A program made the position numbers and the translations under genes. Source: Zopfochytrium polystomum (lineage: Eukaryota > Chytridiomycota > Chytridiomycetes > Chytridiales > Chytridiaceae). From it: 64,000 bases of DNA. The notes under the pieces are model-generated. The model saw only the letters and a list, made by a program, of their open reading frames with translations, was not told where the DNA came from and did not search any database. The stretch spans positions 55,063 through 119,062 of the forward strand of contig JAIVFJ010000197.1 in assembly GCA_025765615.1 (NCBI GenBank), written 5' to 3'. Of the stretch, positions 29,794 to 41,940 are shown in pieces; position 1 is the stretch's first letter, and every line of letters starts with the position of its first letter.

Positions 29794-30090
29794 GAGAGGG
29801 AAATGGCGGGGAGGTGGTTTTGCGCACATCCGTTGTTTGCTGTTCTCTTTTTCTGTCACACTTCACTCTTTCGTGCCGGGCGCGTCGATCGCTTTATCGT
29901 TTCGTTTCGTTCCTGAGCGTTCCCCAGGTCTCCCGCTCAGGAGAGACTCGATGAGGGGCCAGTATTGAACCTTGAACCAAGAAAAGACTTGAATCCGAAA
30001 AGAAAGAAAGAAAGAAAGAAGAGAAAGAAAACCGAAGGAGGGATCGTTTGAGCAGTTCTGCAGGATTACTTCGTTGCTTCGAACAAGCGT

Positions 30091-31894
30091 ATGACGACCC
30101 CAGCACCTGCCGCTGCCGCGCCCGTCGCGGCCGCATCGGCTGTCGAACCCACCGCCGCCGCGGCCGCGTCAGCTCCATCCACGTCCCCCACCACTGGCAC
30201 CAGCGGCAGCAGCAGTCACTCGCTTTACCACTCCATCTCGGCTCCCTTCGCGTTCATCGCCAGCGGCTACAGCTCCTTCCGGGACCGCTACAACCTGTCG
30301 TGTCCGGGGCCCTTTGAGAACTTGCACCGCGAAATCAAGAGTTGAGTCAAGGGGGTGGAGGAACTACCTTTATGCCCTGGCGAGAGAGAGGGTTGTGAGT
30401 GGCTACAGCGTCGCCAATTCGCTCGCGGTTGGAAGCAACTTCGGACTTGAGATGCCCAGATCTTCTATCGCGGCGCTCATTCCCAATGGAAGTCCTCCCC
30501 GCGCGTCGCTGACAACTTTCTTGCCTCGTCTGGTCTCTCACTTACCCCGACGATCATCGCAAACCACAGACACGCTTCCCACCTTACACATGATTGAGGG
30601 CGCCAAGTTCGACATCACCTCAATCATGTCTCCCAACTTCCAGGTCTCTCACTCGTTCCAATGGGGCTCATCGCAGTCACCTCCAAACTACAGCTTCGCA
30701 GCAGGATACCAGGGTGCCAACGTAAGCTTCCGCTGCGCACCCTTTCTTTCGCCAATTCGATGGCAGCGAACGACACTCACCCGAACGATTTCTGTGCTTA
30801 GATTATGATGAACGGTCAAGTAGACCACGACGGAGCGCTGCAGGGCCGCGCGCACTACGCATGGGGCGTGCCGTCGACCAAGCCCGATTTTTACGTCCCC
30901 GCGCCGTCGCCGTCGCCGGCGGCCGACAGCAAAGAGCCGCCGCAACCGCCGACCCCGCCACTGGGGCAGCGGCCGTCGGCCATGACCAAGCTGCAGCTGC
31001 AGCTGTCGCGGAAGACAGGCCAGTCGATGGTTCAGTTCGAGCACGACCACGTCGGCGACTCGTTCTCGTGGAACGTCAAGGCGATCAACCCGAACCCGTT
31101 CGACGCGAAGCGCAGCAGCAGCCCGCTGGGGGGTGGACCGGGGCGGACGGTGAGCGGCGCGGTGGGGCTGACGACGACGGGCATCTTCTCGCTGGGGTAC
31201 CTGCAGTCGCTGACGCCGGCGCTGGCCGTGGGAACGGAGGTGATGCTGCAGCGGGTGCGGGCGGACGAGGAGGAGGTCGGCGTGACGCTGGGCGCGCGGT
31301 GGGCGCCGGCGCCGAGCGGGCCGCTTCCGCTTCCGACGAACCTTCCCGCGGGTTTCCCCTCGCCGTACATGCCGATCAACCCGCGCGACCCTGTGCAAGT
31401 GTTTTCGGCGACGTACTCGCCGACGCAGGGGATCGTGCACGGGTCATACTGGCGCCGGGTGAACCAGCGGCTGGAGCTGGCGGCGGAGATCCAGATGCTG
31501 GTGACAGGCGCCAAGGCGGTGCCCGCGGCGGCCGAGGGCGCGCAGCGGTCGGTGCTGGGCGGGAAGGGCTCGTTCGAGTACGGCCGCAGGGAGGCCATTG
31601 CGAGCGCCGGGTTCAAGCTGGACACGGTGTACGCGGGCATCCGGTCCATGATCGACAGCATGGGCCGTGTGACGACCGTCATCGAGCAGAGGATCTCGCC
31701 CGGGCTGAGCTTCCAGGTGAGACTGGGGTTCCTTTTGGTTACTATTTCAACGTGAAACTGAATCCACTCGTTTCCACTGTTTCCACTCCGTTGCCCTCTT
31801 CCTCTCCCTAACACAGATCGCCGGCGAGCTCGACTACAGCAAGCCGCAGGGAGGCGCCGGGCGCGTCGGGTTCGGGTTCACGTTTGAAGCTTGA
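30091..31894 (+). CDS. TOM40: TOM40, mitochondrial import channel
   Basis: Four exons: 30091-30340, 30570-30721, 30802-31716 and 31817-31894; introns 229, 80 and 100 bp; phase closes to 464 residues. Features: an Ala/Pro/Ser-rich N-terminus (about 60 residues), the PGPFENLHREIK motif that precedes the barrel in fungal TOM40, then MIEGAKFDIT, SPNFQVSHSFQWGS and MMNGQVDHDGALQGRAHYAW, all characteristic of the Tom40/porin-3 beta-barrel. The C-terminal exon carries the last strand (GRVGFGFTFEA), ending in the hydrophobic/aromatic pattern of a barrel sorting signal. The protein forms the general entry pore for preproteins in the outer mitochondrial membrane. Exon 3 has a Pro-rich insertion near residues 160-180 (PAPSPSPAADSKEPPQPP) that I do not know from other fungi. 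Confidence 0.92.
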
Positions 31895-32006
31895 GATGAA
31901 GCTGTGCTGCTCCTTTTCTTTTTCGTATTGCATCTCCTTTTTCTGTTACTGTTGTTGTTCCTCCTCCTCTGATCGCGGGTGGGAACCCGAGTTTCAACAG
32001 TTTCTT

Positions 32007-32040
<34 letters not shown>

Positions 32041-33156
32041 CGTTTGTTTGGTCTGCTGCATGTGCACAAAAGAAAAGAAAGAAAAATAGGCTCGCCCGCG
32101 GAGGCGACTTTGGGAACTTATTTTAGGATTTCTGGGTATTCCTTGGTGCCTTTACCAAGGAGTGGGGTGGTCAACCGGTGATGAAAAGAGGTATGATTGT
32201 GCTGGGATGGGCATTGTAGTAATTTTGCGTTACTCTCTCTGGGGTCCATGCTATTTTTTTCGTCGTGGGTGTCCGTTGGTAAGTATAAACAGACAGAAAT
32301 ATTCACAAAATGTCGTTTAAAGGGTTGACAAAGGCAGTGCTGGACTTTTCTTATTATTTTTATTATTTATTTTTTTCAATTGCTTTTACCCTCTCCCCAT
32401 TCCCCACCTCGTGTCATTCAATATCCTCCCAACCTCTTTCCCCAAGCTCTTCCCCAACTGTTCCATCACATTTTTCGCCTCGCAGGCATTAGAGCTCTTT
32501 TCTTATCTTGGGGGTTGGTATCCGCTTGACAGTATTCTGGACCCCAGTTTTTTCTGCTGGTGGTACTGTGCAGGCAAAACGGTGTCCGCCTCATTTTTTT
32601 TTTTTTTTTTTTCGTTCAGCGTCGCGTTGTTCAACACACGCAATGTCCGTGTTAGGTAAGCCAATATAAGATATACGAGTATTGAATTAGTAAGTCGAGG
32701 GAAGGAAGTTGACCGGAAGCACGGAACGCTGGTTTAGTGCCGGGGAGCAAGGGCGTGGAATACCCGTTGGGGAGTGCCCCGTCTCTCCATTTTCTCGCGA
32801 TCGTGAACGGACGCGTGAGGCTCTCTCTCTCTCTCTCTCTCTCTCTCGTTCTCTCTCTTTCTCTCTCCCTCGCTCTCTGTTCAAGAGCGAGACGGATCCC
32901 GCGTTTTGTGAGTGCCGTTGACGATGGTCGAGAGAGAGCGAGAGAGAGAGAGAGAGAGAGACAGACGTCACAAGAATTGCGCAGTGTTGTTTATTTCTTC
33001 ACGAAAAACAAAGAAAAACATTGGATCTCAAGGGACGCACCCGAGAGCGACCACTGACTGACTGCCACTGGCCGAGAGAGACAGACAGTTTGCGAGACAG
33101 ACCAAAGAAAAAGAACAGAAAGGTCGGAGAGAAAAACAAAACAAAAACCGCGCAAA
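31895..33156. other. Intergenic region rich in simple repeats
   Basis: A 32-base T run (32009-32040) follows TOM40 and may mark its 3' region. A CT tract (32821-32847) and a GA tract (32931-32960) flank 80 bp just upstream of the next gene and are complementary, so they could pair. The last 200 bp are purine-rich and probably 5' UTR of the gene at 33157. No protein-coding gene is supported. Confidence 0.6.
32821..32960. repeat. CT tract and facing GA tract
   Basis: Positions 32821-32847 are nearly pure CT and extend as CT-rich sequence to 32880. Positions 32931-32960 are nearly pure GA. As mirror-complementary tracts they can form a hairpin or a triplex-prone structure about 200 bp before the start codon at 33157. 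Confidence 0.9.
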
Positions 33157-35713
33157 ATGGTGGAAAATTTACAAATGCCGGCGGTCTTGGCATCGGCACA
33201 ACAACAACAACACGGGCGGCAGCACCAGCAGCAGCACGAGCAGCAGCAGGAAGAGCGGACGACGACCACGACGGCGACGGCAGCGGCGATCGGGACCGGG
33301 ACCGGGACGGGACGACGCGGCGGCGGCGGCGGCAGCGCCAGCGCCAGCGGCGACGTCGTGGCCAGCCACGACTCCCACTTCAATCAGCGCAACACTGCGG
33401 CCGACCCAAACGCCCGCGACTCTCAACAGCTGCACCCTCACCATCTGCAACAGCACTCGCCACTTCCCACCGCGCGCGGCCATCCGCTGACTCTACACAC
33501 CGCCTCCAACCCAACCAACCCCTCCGCTCTGTCACCCTCCGCCACTCACGCCTCTTCCAACTACGCCTCCTCTACCTCCCCATCCTCCTCGTCGCCACAC
33601 CCCTCCCTCCCACTGCCCAGATCATCGGCCCTTCTCTCTTCCACGACCCCCCACCACCCCCACCCGCACCTGCACCTGCCACCAGCCCCGCCCCCCGGCG
33701 CCACAAAGTCAGCCGCGATCGAGCCGTACCCGTCGTCGTCCCCGAACGAGAACAAGGACAGAGGCTTCCACTACTTTCGTCCAGGCGGATCGGGCATGGC
33801 GGAGCCCTCGCCGACGGCTGCTTCCACGCCGTCCACGCCGCTGACGGCAGCAGGAGCAGCAGCAGGAGGAGGAGGTGGAGCAGCTGGTGCGGGTGCTAGC
33901 CCGTCGCTCCGGTGGTGGCTGGGCGAGTCGCCGCTGGTGCTGGTCGTGCTGTACTTTTGCTTGAACCTAGGCATCACGATCTGTGAGCTTCCTCTTTCTT
34001 TTTTTTCTTCTTTTTTCTGCCTGAGACAATTCCCGCTCGCGCCCCTGTTCCCCCTTTGCCAAGGGCGGATTGTCGCGCACGCCCATGGTTGTGGGGGGAA
34101 GACCACATGACCCCCCCCATTTTGGTAGTACGTTGAGCCCACCCCGCGGGACGAACCAACAGTCTACGTCATAATTCCCCGTCCCTTGTGTCGCGGACTT
34201 TGTTCTTCGTTTCACGCAAACTCGCTCCACCCGGCCTAACGAACCACCCAAAAACTGCTTAACTTTGCACCCAGACAACAAAGCCATCCTCAAGCTGTTC
34301 CACTTCAACTTCCCATGGCTCTTGACGGCCATCCACGCCTTGCTGTCGTGCGCCGGTGCGTCGCTTGTCCTCGGCAATAACTCGACCTATTCGGCGAGAA
34401 GTGCGACGGACGCGTCCGGCAAGTTTAGCTCCGACGGCACGACGTACGCGTCACCCATCCTGCCACTGGTGGCACCTTCGTCAACATCCTCCTCAACCCC
34501 TGGTGCACACCAGCCGTCCTCCTCCTCCTCTTCCTCTTCTTCATCCTCATTACCACCGCCGGCGCATAAATCCCTCTTCCCGCACCTCCGCTTTCGCGTC
34601 TCTTCCCTCGCCGTGCTCCCGCTCCGCCTCCTCTCGCGCCTCATCCGCGCCCTCCTCGTCGCATTTCTCCACATCGCCAGCCCCACCTACTCCGCCGCCG
34701 CCGCCTCCTCCACTTCCTCCTCCTCCTCCACCACCACCGACCACCCGCATCACCCACCCCACGCAACCGCCGCCGCGGCCCCGCCCCGCGAAGTACTCGC
34801 CATCCTCGGCTTCTCAGTCCTCTACACCGTCAACATCGCCGTCAGCAACGTCTCGCTCAACATGGTCTCCCTCCCCTTCCACCAGATCGTCCGCAGCACA
34901 TCCCCGGCCGTCACGTTGCTCCTCGAGCGCGCGCTCTACCGCCTTTCCTCCCGCGGCAGCCGCCCGCCGCCACCCGTCGAGCCGGCGACCGTCGGCGCGC
35001 TGGGGCTGGTGATCGCGGGTGTGGCGCTGGCGACCGTCGGCGAGTACGAGTTCACGGCGGCCGGGCTCGCCGCGACGCTCACGGGGGTCGTGCTGTCGTC
35101 GCTCAAGGGCATCGCGACCCACCGGCTCCTCACCACCACGAATTCCACCACCACCACCGGCCTCGCCTCCCTCACCCCCCTGGACCTCCTCTGGCGCATG
35201 TCGGCCCTCGCCTGCATCCAATGCGTCCTGGTATCCTGGGCGAGCGGCGAGCTCGCATCATACCAAGCGTTCCTCGTCCGCCTCGCGTCCTCGCCGGCCG
35301 GCGGGGGCCTAACGGTTCCCGGTCTGTACGCGGTGCTGGTGCTGAACGGGGTGATGGCGTTCCTGCTGAACTACGTGTCGTTTGCGGCGAACCGGCGGGT
35401 CGGGGCGCTGAGCATGACGGTGGCGGGGAACGTGAAGCAGAGCATGACGATTTTGTTGAGCGTGTGGATTTTTGGGTATTTGATTTCGTGGGTGAATGGG
35501 TGTGGTGAGTTTCTGGAGGGGGGGGATTTTTTTTTTTCCGTCGCCTTTCTATGGTTATGGTTTTTCCAAGTCTCGCTCACACTGTTCTCTTCAGGCATCC
35601 TCGTGACGCTGGTCGGCGGGGCGTGGTACAGCGCGATCGGCGTGCGGAAGAAGCTAAAGGCGAGCGCGCGGAAGGAGCAGGACCTGGGGCTGTCGACGAC
35701 GCGCAAGGACTGA
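33157..35713 (+). CDS. Triose-phosphate-transporter-family carrier (TPT / SLC35-like)
   Basis: Three exons: 33157-33982, 34275-35504 and 35595-35713; introns 292 and 90 bp; phase closes to 724 residues. The first 250 residues are low-complexity (Gln/His, then Ser/Pro/Thr, then Gly/Ala) and probably cytosolic. The transporter part starts at LVLVVLYFCLNLGITIYNKA, the classic first helix with Tyr-Asn-Lys made at the splice junction. It continues with FPWLLTAIHAL, VLYTVNIAVSNVSLNMVSLPFHQIVRSTSPAVTLLLE, and the C-terminal GNVKQSMTILLSVWIFG pattern of the family. Long Ser-rich loops separate helices 2 and 3. Family members exchange phosphorylated sugars or nucleotide sugars across Golgi, ER or plastid-type membranes. 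Large cytosolic insertions recall yeast Sly41, but that link is tentative and the substrate is unknown. Confidence 0.88.
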
Positions 35714-36675
35714 ACCGGAGCATACTGAAACGTGGAAAAAACAAAAAAAAAAAAAAAAAAAAAGAAGATGAAGAAGAAAAGGAAAGAGGGCTAGAAAGAA
35801 GCAATGTCTCTGGTCACCCCTGCCCTCTAAATCTAATTAAATATAAGAAAATAACAAAGAATATTATCCCTCAATCGTTAAAAAAAAAAAAAAACCAAGA
35901 GTCCCAAAACCTGTCGCGGGTTTGAAACGGGGACACCCAGAAGCCGTTTTTGGAATGGGCGGACTTTTTCTTCGTTCTCTCCCCATGTTTCGTTTTTTCT
36001 TGTTTTGTTTTGTTTTTGTTTTGTTTTGTTTTCGCTCTTTTTTTACTGCCTTTTCATCGCGTGGGAAAAATAAGAATGAGAAGGCAGAAATGAAAAACAA
36101 AACACTTAGAAAAAACGACGATTTTTGATTTGCCAAAACACGGAAAAATTAAAACTGACGTGGGGAAACAAGAGAGCAGCCACACACACACACGCCCACC
36201 ACACACAGCAGCACAAAGCATCATTCACTCATCGGACAAGCAAAAAGATCGCGCATAATGAATGAGCCTGTGGGTGGGGGTGTCCGGGCCGAATGCCCGA
36301 GGCGGTCTGTCTGTCTGTCTGTCTGTCTCTTCCGGATGAAACCCCCGATGGTGGATTGCATGACATGTCTGGAAAAAGAAGAAGACAAGAACAACTGAAA
36401 TCGAAGGACAAGGAAAAATTTTGATGTTCTCTGTTCTCGGTTGGAGAAGACAGAGGAGGAAAAGGTTGGACATTCCACACCCTCCCTGTCTCTCCCCTAT
36501 GCTTTTCTCTCTTACACACACTCACACACACACACACACACACTCTCTCTCTCTCTCCCTTTCCATGTCTTTGTCTTTGTCATTTCTGCCCCCCTTATTA
36601 TTAATTTCCTCGGAGAGGAGGAGAACAGAAAAAGGAAAACAGTGAAAAAAAGGAAAAAATCCTTGCTCCGGAGAA
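35714..36675. other. Intergenic, simple-repeat rich
   Basis: Poly-A near 35739-35763 and 35879-35894, repeated ttttgttttg near 36003-36030, a CTGT tetranucleotide run (36306-36328), and a CA run followed by a CT run (36514-36557) lie here. The CT run ends about 120 bp before the start codon at 36676. No gene is supported. Confidence 0.6.
36514..36557. repeat. CA-CT compound microsatellite
   Basis: About 28 bases of CA repeat run directly into about 15 bases of CT repeat, 120 bp upstream of the start codon at 36676, probably within the promoter or 5' UTR. Confidence 0.9.
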
Positions 36676-39600
36676 ATGATGTTGTCTGCGGCGTCGGCGG
36701 CGGCGTCGCCCGCGTCGTCGGCGGCTTCGGCCGCCTCCTCTGCCGCCGCCGCCTCCGACCCTGCCGCCGCCTTGGCCTCGGCCGGCTCATCGTTAACGAC
36801 GACCCCGCATTTGCTTCCGCCCGGCCATGCCGGCCACGCCGGAGGCGCCAGCAGCAGCATCAGCAGCAGCAGCAGCAGCGGCGGCGGCGGCAGCGGCCAT
36901 CCGCATCACCTCCACCACCAACAGCTCAACAACCAGCAGGCTCACAACCCGCCAAATCACCATGGTCGTCAGCAGCATCAGCAGCAGCAGCAACAACCTC
37001 AGCAGCAGCATCTGTACCTCCAGCAGCACCACCAGGCCCAGCACCACCAGCACGCGATCTCTCCGCACCATTCCTACCTTGCTACGGCAGCCCAACCTGT
37101 CTCCTCCTCTGCCCCCACCCAAGCTGGTTTGCATGGCCACCACCCAATGATGCCTTCATCCACGCAATCGTCTCCGTTTCTCCAGGCTGTCTCGCCATTC
37201 TCGGCGGCGTCATCGGCCGCGTCAGCAACGTCCTCCACCGCGTACACGTCGTCCCCTGCTGCGCTGCACTACGCCCGAACGCCCCTACCCCCAACTCCGT
37301 CCGTCCCCCCGTTTGTTCCATCCCCCTCCCACAGCCACGGGGTCAGCACCACCCCGCATCAGGCCGCTCCAAATACCACGCAACCCGGTGGCGGCTCGTA
37401 CTTTCCGCAACAACAGCAGCACCCGCCGCAACCAGCTCCGCAACCGCCACCCGCACTGCCACCTCCACCTCCGTCTCCGCGAGCCTCCACATTTGACCGA
37501 CTTTTTGCGTTCGTCAAGCGCGGCGGCGGAAGTGCTAACGCTTCCTCGTCCTCAACGTCCGCGGCGTCAGCCTCCTCGTCATCCTCACCTTCGTCCACTT
37601 CTTTGTCCTCCTCACCTTCTGCCCCCGCGGCGACTACATCACAAAACTCCAATGGAACTCTTCCCAAGCGATCGGCCAGACGCAGACGCAGTTCTGGTGA
37701 CTCCGCCTCCAGCGTGCAGCGTGACGCTACCGCTCCCTCGCTACCTCCCCAATCATCTACTCAAGGATCGGGACACCCTGCTTTCTTCATGCGATCTTCC
37801 AACCGTTCATCGCTGCACGTGCCCACGGCCCCTATATTGACCTCTCAATCCACTGCCCAGCCACCATCCTCTCGTGCGGCTATCCAAGCGTTTGATCCTT
37901 CTTCGAGCCGACTGGGAGATTACCTGAAGACTCGTCAGGATCAGTTGGCGGCATCGAGCATTGCTGCAGTCGCGCTGGCCTCGGCGAGACCTCCTCCAAC
38001 GCCCACCGGAACCACCGCCAACACGGCAGATCGGAACGCCACGCTGACGCCACCGTACTCTGGCCCTCGCTCAAGAAATGTGACGAGATCTGTCAGCAGC
38101 GATGCCATTAACCCGTCCGGAGCATCATCATCTGCGGGCATGCCGTCGGCCAAGTTCGTGCCAGCAGACGGTTACAAGCGTGGAGGCTCGATGGACGCGA
38201 AACGAGACCTGGTGGATCCGTTCAAGTTTCTTGACACCTACGTTGAGGCTGTCACGTCCGTCACGCCAGCCACGGGAGTCGCTAGCACGTCGGAACAATA
38301 TCCATCTGGAAACCATCCGCCGCATTCAGCGCACTCTGCGTCGGGTTTGTTATTGACGCCCGATGGAAGATCCGCGTCTCGAGAATCTGTAAACGCACCG
38401 TATGCGATATTCCACCCCCCAGTGCAAGTGCCCCCGCACATGGCGGGGATGGCTCAAGATGCTTTGCTACCGATGCAGCAGTTGCTGCCGCAACCTCAAA
38501 GCTCAGAACCAATTTCGTCGATGGGACCGCCGGTGGCTGTGCGACAGCCAGCTGCAGCTGCAGACGACGATGACGACCAGTCCCTCCAGGAGCTTTTGCC
38601 TGATTGGTACATGGACGACACGCACCCACCCACATCTGCAGCTCTGAGATTCCAGCAGATTGATCATCAGCCACCGAAGCAGAGCCCTGTGCTACCGCCG
38701 TCGTCCAATCAACAACAGTTTGCACACCACCATCTGCAGCAGCAGCAACCTCCACAGACGCAGAGAGTCGACGTTGCTCCCTTAGTCGACGGTCGTCATC
38801 TCAATGTCAACCGCGTCGCATCTCTCTCAAGCCGACCTCCCTCAAGACCTGTTTCGCCGCAGCAGAGGCCTGCTGGCAGCATGATCAAGGCATCCGGCAG
38901 CCCAGAGTCTTTTCACGCGGTGCAAAACAACCCCTCGTTGCCTTCCGGCCTTGTTGGGCCTCACCTTCCCCCTGCTGCAAACGCGGACTTGATCCCTACT
39001 CTACTTGCAGACCGCACGATATCCACCCTCACAATTCTTCTTGGAGATCGAGGCGCAGGTGCGCCCACGCTGCTCGACCAATTGATTCCGGATCCGACGG
39101 CGTTGACAATGTCATTGGATCTGGTGGCGACCTCGGCGAATGGTTACGCGGGGGTGGGCGAGTACTGGAGCCCGATCGGCGTGCGGGTGTCGATCCACGG
39201 CAGCCTGCCACTCGCGCGGGTTGTCCGGCAGCTGGAAGATTTGGTCCATCGCGCGATAGTCATCACCGAGCAGGTGACGCACTCGGGGCACATGACAACG
39301 CCAGAAATCGCCGGATATCTCAGCGTCCTGGCGGACTTGGTCGAGGTGGGCCGCCAAATCGAGAGCGACTTTCGCGCCGACGGCGGGATCGTGAGCATTT
39401 TAGTATTTGCAGACTCGGTGGAGTACGTGGGCGTGGACGGGGCGATCGTGTGGCCGGATCGCCATTTCAGCACGGTATGGGAAATGCACGCCGCCGTGGC
39501 AAAGTACTTTGCGTTTGCAGCAGAGCCTGCGAGCGGGAACGGCTCCGACTTAGTGGTTCCAGCGCTGGGCTTGACGGTGGACCCCATCGCAGACTTTCAG

Positions 39601-40383
39601 ACGCCCTTCTCGTCAGCGGCGGTGGCCAGGGCCCGACTTTCCGCCGATCGGCCCGTCGACGCGGCCATAGCCTGCGCAACCTACGAGACCCACCACAGCG
39701 CCCAGATCCGGCTGAGCCACCTCATCTTTGCGCGTGCGGTGCCCCTGTTCGCCTCCCGTCCCACGCACATCGACCCGTCCTGGCTCGTCGCCGAATCCGA
39801 CCGCCGCAGCTCTTCAGCGTCCGCCAGCGCGCGGCTCGCGGCCTTCGGCACGGCGGACCTGGGCATCGCGGGGCTCTTCCCGCTGGTATCGTCGCCGACG
39901 CTGCGCGGGTCCGTTTTCGCGCCGAGCCTGTTCCGTGCGTACGCGCCGCTGTCGCTGGGCGGCGTGGACCGGACGCTGCAGCTGGCGCGCGGCGACTACA
40001 CCGTGCTGCCGGCCGTGCCGCCGTCGTGGTACCCGCAGCACCACCTGCTGCCGCGGCCGGCGCTGCTCGCGCGGTTGATCCAGGCGCTCGGCGCTCAGCG
40101 CGCGGCCGCGGCTATCACGGGGCTCGAGGCGCCGCTGCCCGCCGGCGTGCCTGGCGCGAAGCTGCTCGCTCTGGCAGCCGCGCACGGGACGGGGTCGCTG
40201 CTGCGCAACCCACTGGCGACGGTTATGTCGCGCGAGGTGCTGCGCGCGCTGGGCGCGCGCGCCGCCGTCGCGGCGTTTGTCGCGGCCGCGGCGGTTCCCG
40301 TGCGGCCGCCGCCGCCGAGCCGCTCCGCGTCGACGATCGGAGTCCCGGGCGGTGTAGCAGCAGCGTCTGGAGACGCGGCAAAC

Positions 40384-40421
<38 letters not shown>

Positions 40422-40722
40422 ACTAATGAACCCACCTCCGCTGATCTCGCGGCCGTTCTCGGACAGCCCGCCCAAGTTTGCTGTGATCCTGTCGACGACG
40501 GTGGACGTGCGCACCGTGCCGACGTCGTGGCTGTGCCTGAAAGACACCTCTGCGGCGGCGTCCCAGTCGTCGCCGCTGTGGCCGTCGGGGGTACGGCTCG
40601 TTCTGCTGTGCAGCGGCGAGGGCGGGGACGTGCTGTGCTACGGGGTGGGGGTTGTCGTGGGCGACGGACCGGTGCCAGGTGAGAGGCACTCGACGTCGAG
40701 CGGCGGCGTGCGGGTGTTTTGA
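36676..40722 (+). CDS. Large low-complexity protein with a conserved-looking C-terminal half, unknown function
   Basis: A single 1,348-codon frame without introns, which is long for chance and shows clear coding composition. Residues 1-760 are low-complexity and likely disordered: Ala/Ser at the start, then His/Gln-rich, Pro-rich and Ser-rich stretches. From about residue 770 the sequence becomes folded-looking and continues to about 1160, with segments such as TISTLTILLGDRGAG, VVRQLEDLVHRAIVITEQV and SILVFADSVEYVGVDG. Near residues 1237-1249 lies a poly-Gln tract (nt 40385-40422), and a last folded segment follows (FAVILSTTVDVRTVPTSWLCL). No membrane span or signal peptide is visible. I do not recognise a family. 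Disordered Gln/His-rich tails with a compact domain are common in fungal regulators, but that is only a guess. Confidence 0.75.
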
Positions 40723-41888
40723 GGTGTGTCTGGCATATTTGTGTGTGTGTGTGTGTGTGTGTGTTTGTGAGGCATTGGGATAGTTCCCTTGCTATTTTGT
40801 CGTCCAAGGAGGTTTCTCGGTTGTGCACCCGCAGACCCCACACCCGTTTGCGTCGGCCCTGGGCAGCGTCAGTCCAGTTTTTCCCCGCCCTTTGTTCCCC
40901 GTGATCGGTTCCTTTCCCTCTACCCCTCCTCTTAATTACCCACCCCGGTACTATTTCTTTATTTTCCAGAGTCCTTTTTTCCCCTCCTTCCCGTTCTCCA
41001 ACACGGCTCCACCTCTATTTTGGTTGTTTGTGTGCTCCTTTGTTCCCCCTTGGGCGCCATCTTTATCAGACTGATCCTTCTTCTGCTTCTTCCTCCTATT
41101 CTTCCTCGTCTTCTTCTTCTTCCTTTTCTCTTCTGTTCGCCCCTCTTTTTCTTTTCTGATAATGCGAACGCGCCCTCTGAAAACGGAGGATGGTTGGGAC
41201 TGAGAGGGCGAGGGGAGACGGAGGAGGGAGGGCTGGGGGGAGGTCACGCCGCGTGGGAAAATATATTATATTTTGCTTACTGAACGAGCCACACAAGAAG
41301 AAAAAAAAAAGGTGTTAGGATACGCCCGCGTACATGAAAATATAATTAACAAAAAAAAGGAAAAGAGGATTGCGAATCGAGCCAGAAACGTGGGAACGAG
41401 AACTTGCGCCACTCATCCCATCCCATCCAGTCTATTACCATCAACAACCCGATATCTTCACAGAAGGGGAAAAAAAATAGAAAAAGAGAGGTCCCTCGAT
41501 ACAATTGAGAGGAATATTGGCCAGGTTGCGGTTATTAAACAAAAAAAAAAAACACACACACACACACAAGGGTAGGGAAGCACTTTTGTCTCCACCGGCG
41601 GACGAACGCTGTGAAAAGCGCGCTGGCGCCCCTCACCCTGCCGAAATCATTTGCCCCCTTGCCTCGCGTTTAGAAGGATCTCTGGTGGAAGACACGGAGC
41701 AGCGAAAAAAAAAAAAAAAAAAAAAAAAGAGGAAAAAAAGCACACAATACATTACAAAAGCAGTTTCGCATTTCCCCCCCTACTGAACGCCGCCCGCTTC
41801 GCGCGGCGAGACAACGGCCAGTTGTACGCGGCGGGGTTTGCGGTCCTTGACCCATTTTTTTTTTTTTTGTGGTGCTGCAGAGCGGCTT

Positions 41889-41940
<52 letters not shown>

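Noticed and set aside
30861..31811. Second 316-codon frame overlapping TOM40 exon 3.
   Set aside because: GC-rich coding sequence keeps an alternative frame open. The product is Arg/Gly/Ala-rich without a fold, while the other frame is clearly TOM40.
39450..40682. 410-codon frame overlapping the 1,348-codon gene.
   Set aside because: It is an out-of-frame shadow with Arg/Ala-rich composition, made possible by GC-rich third positions.
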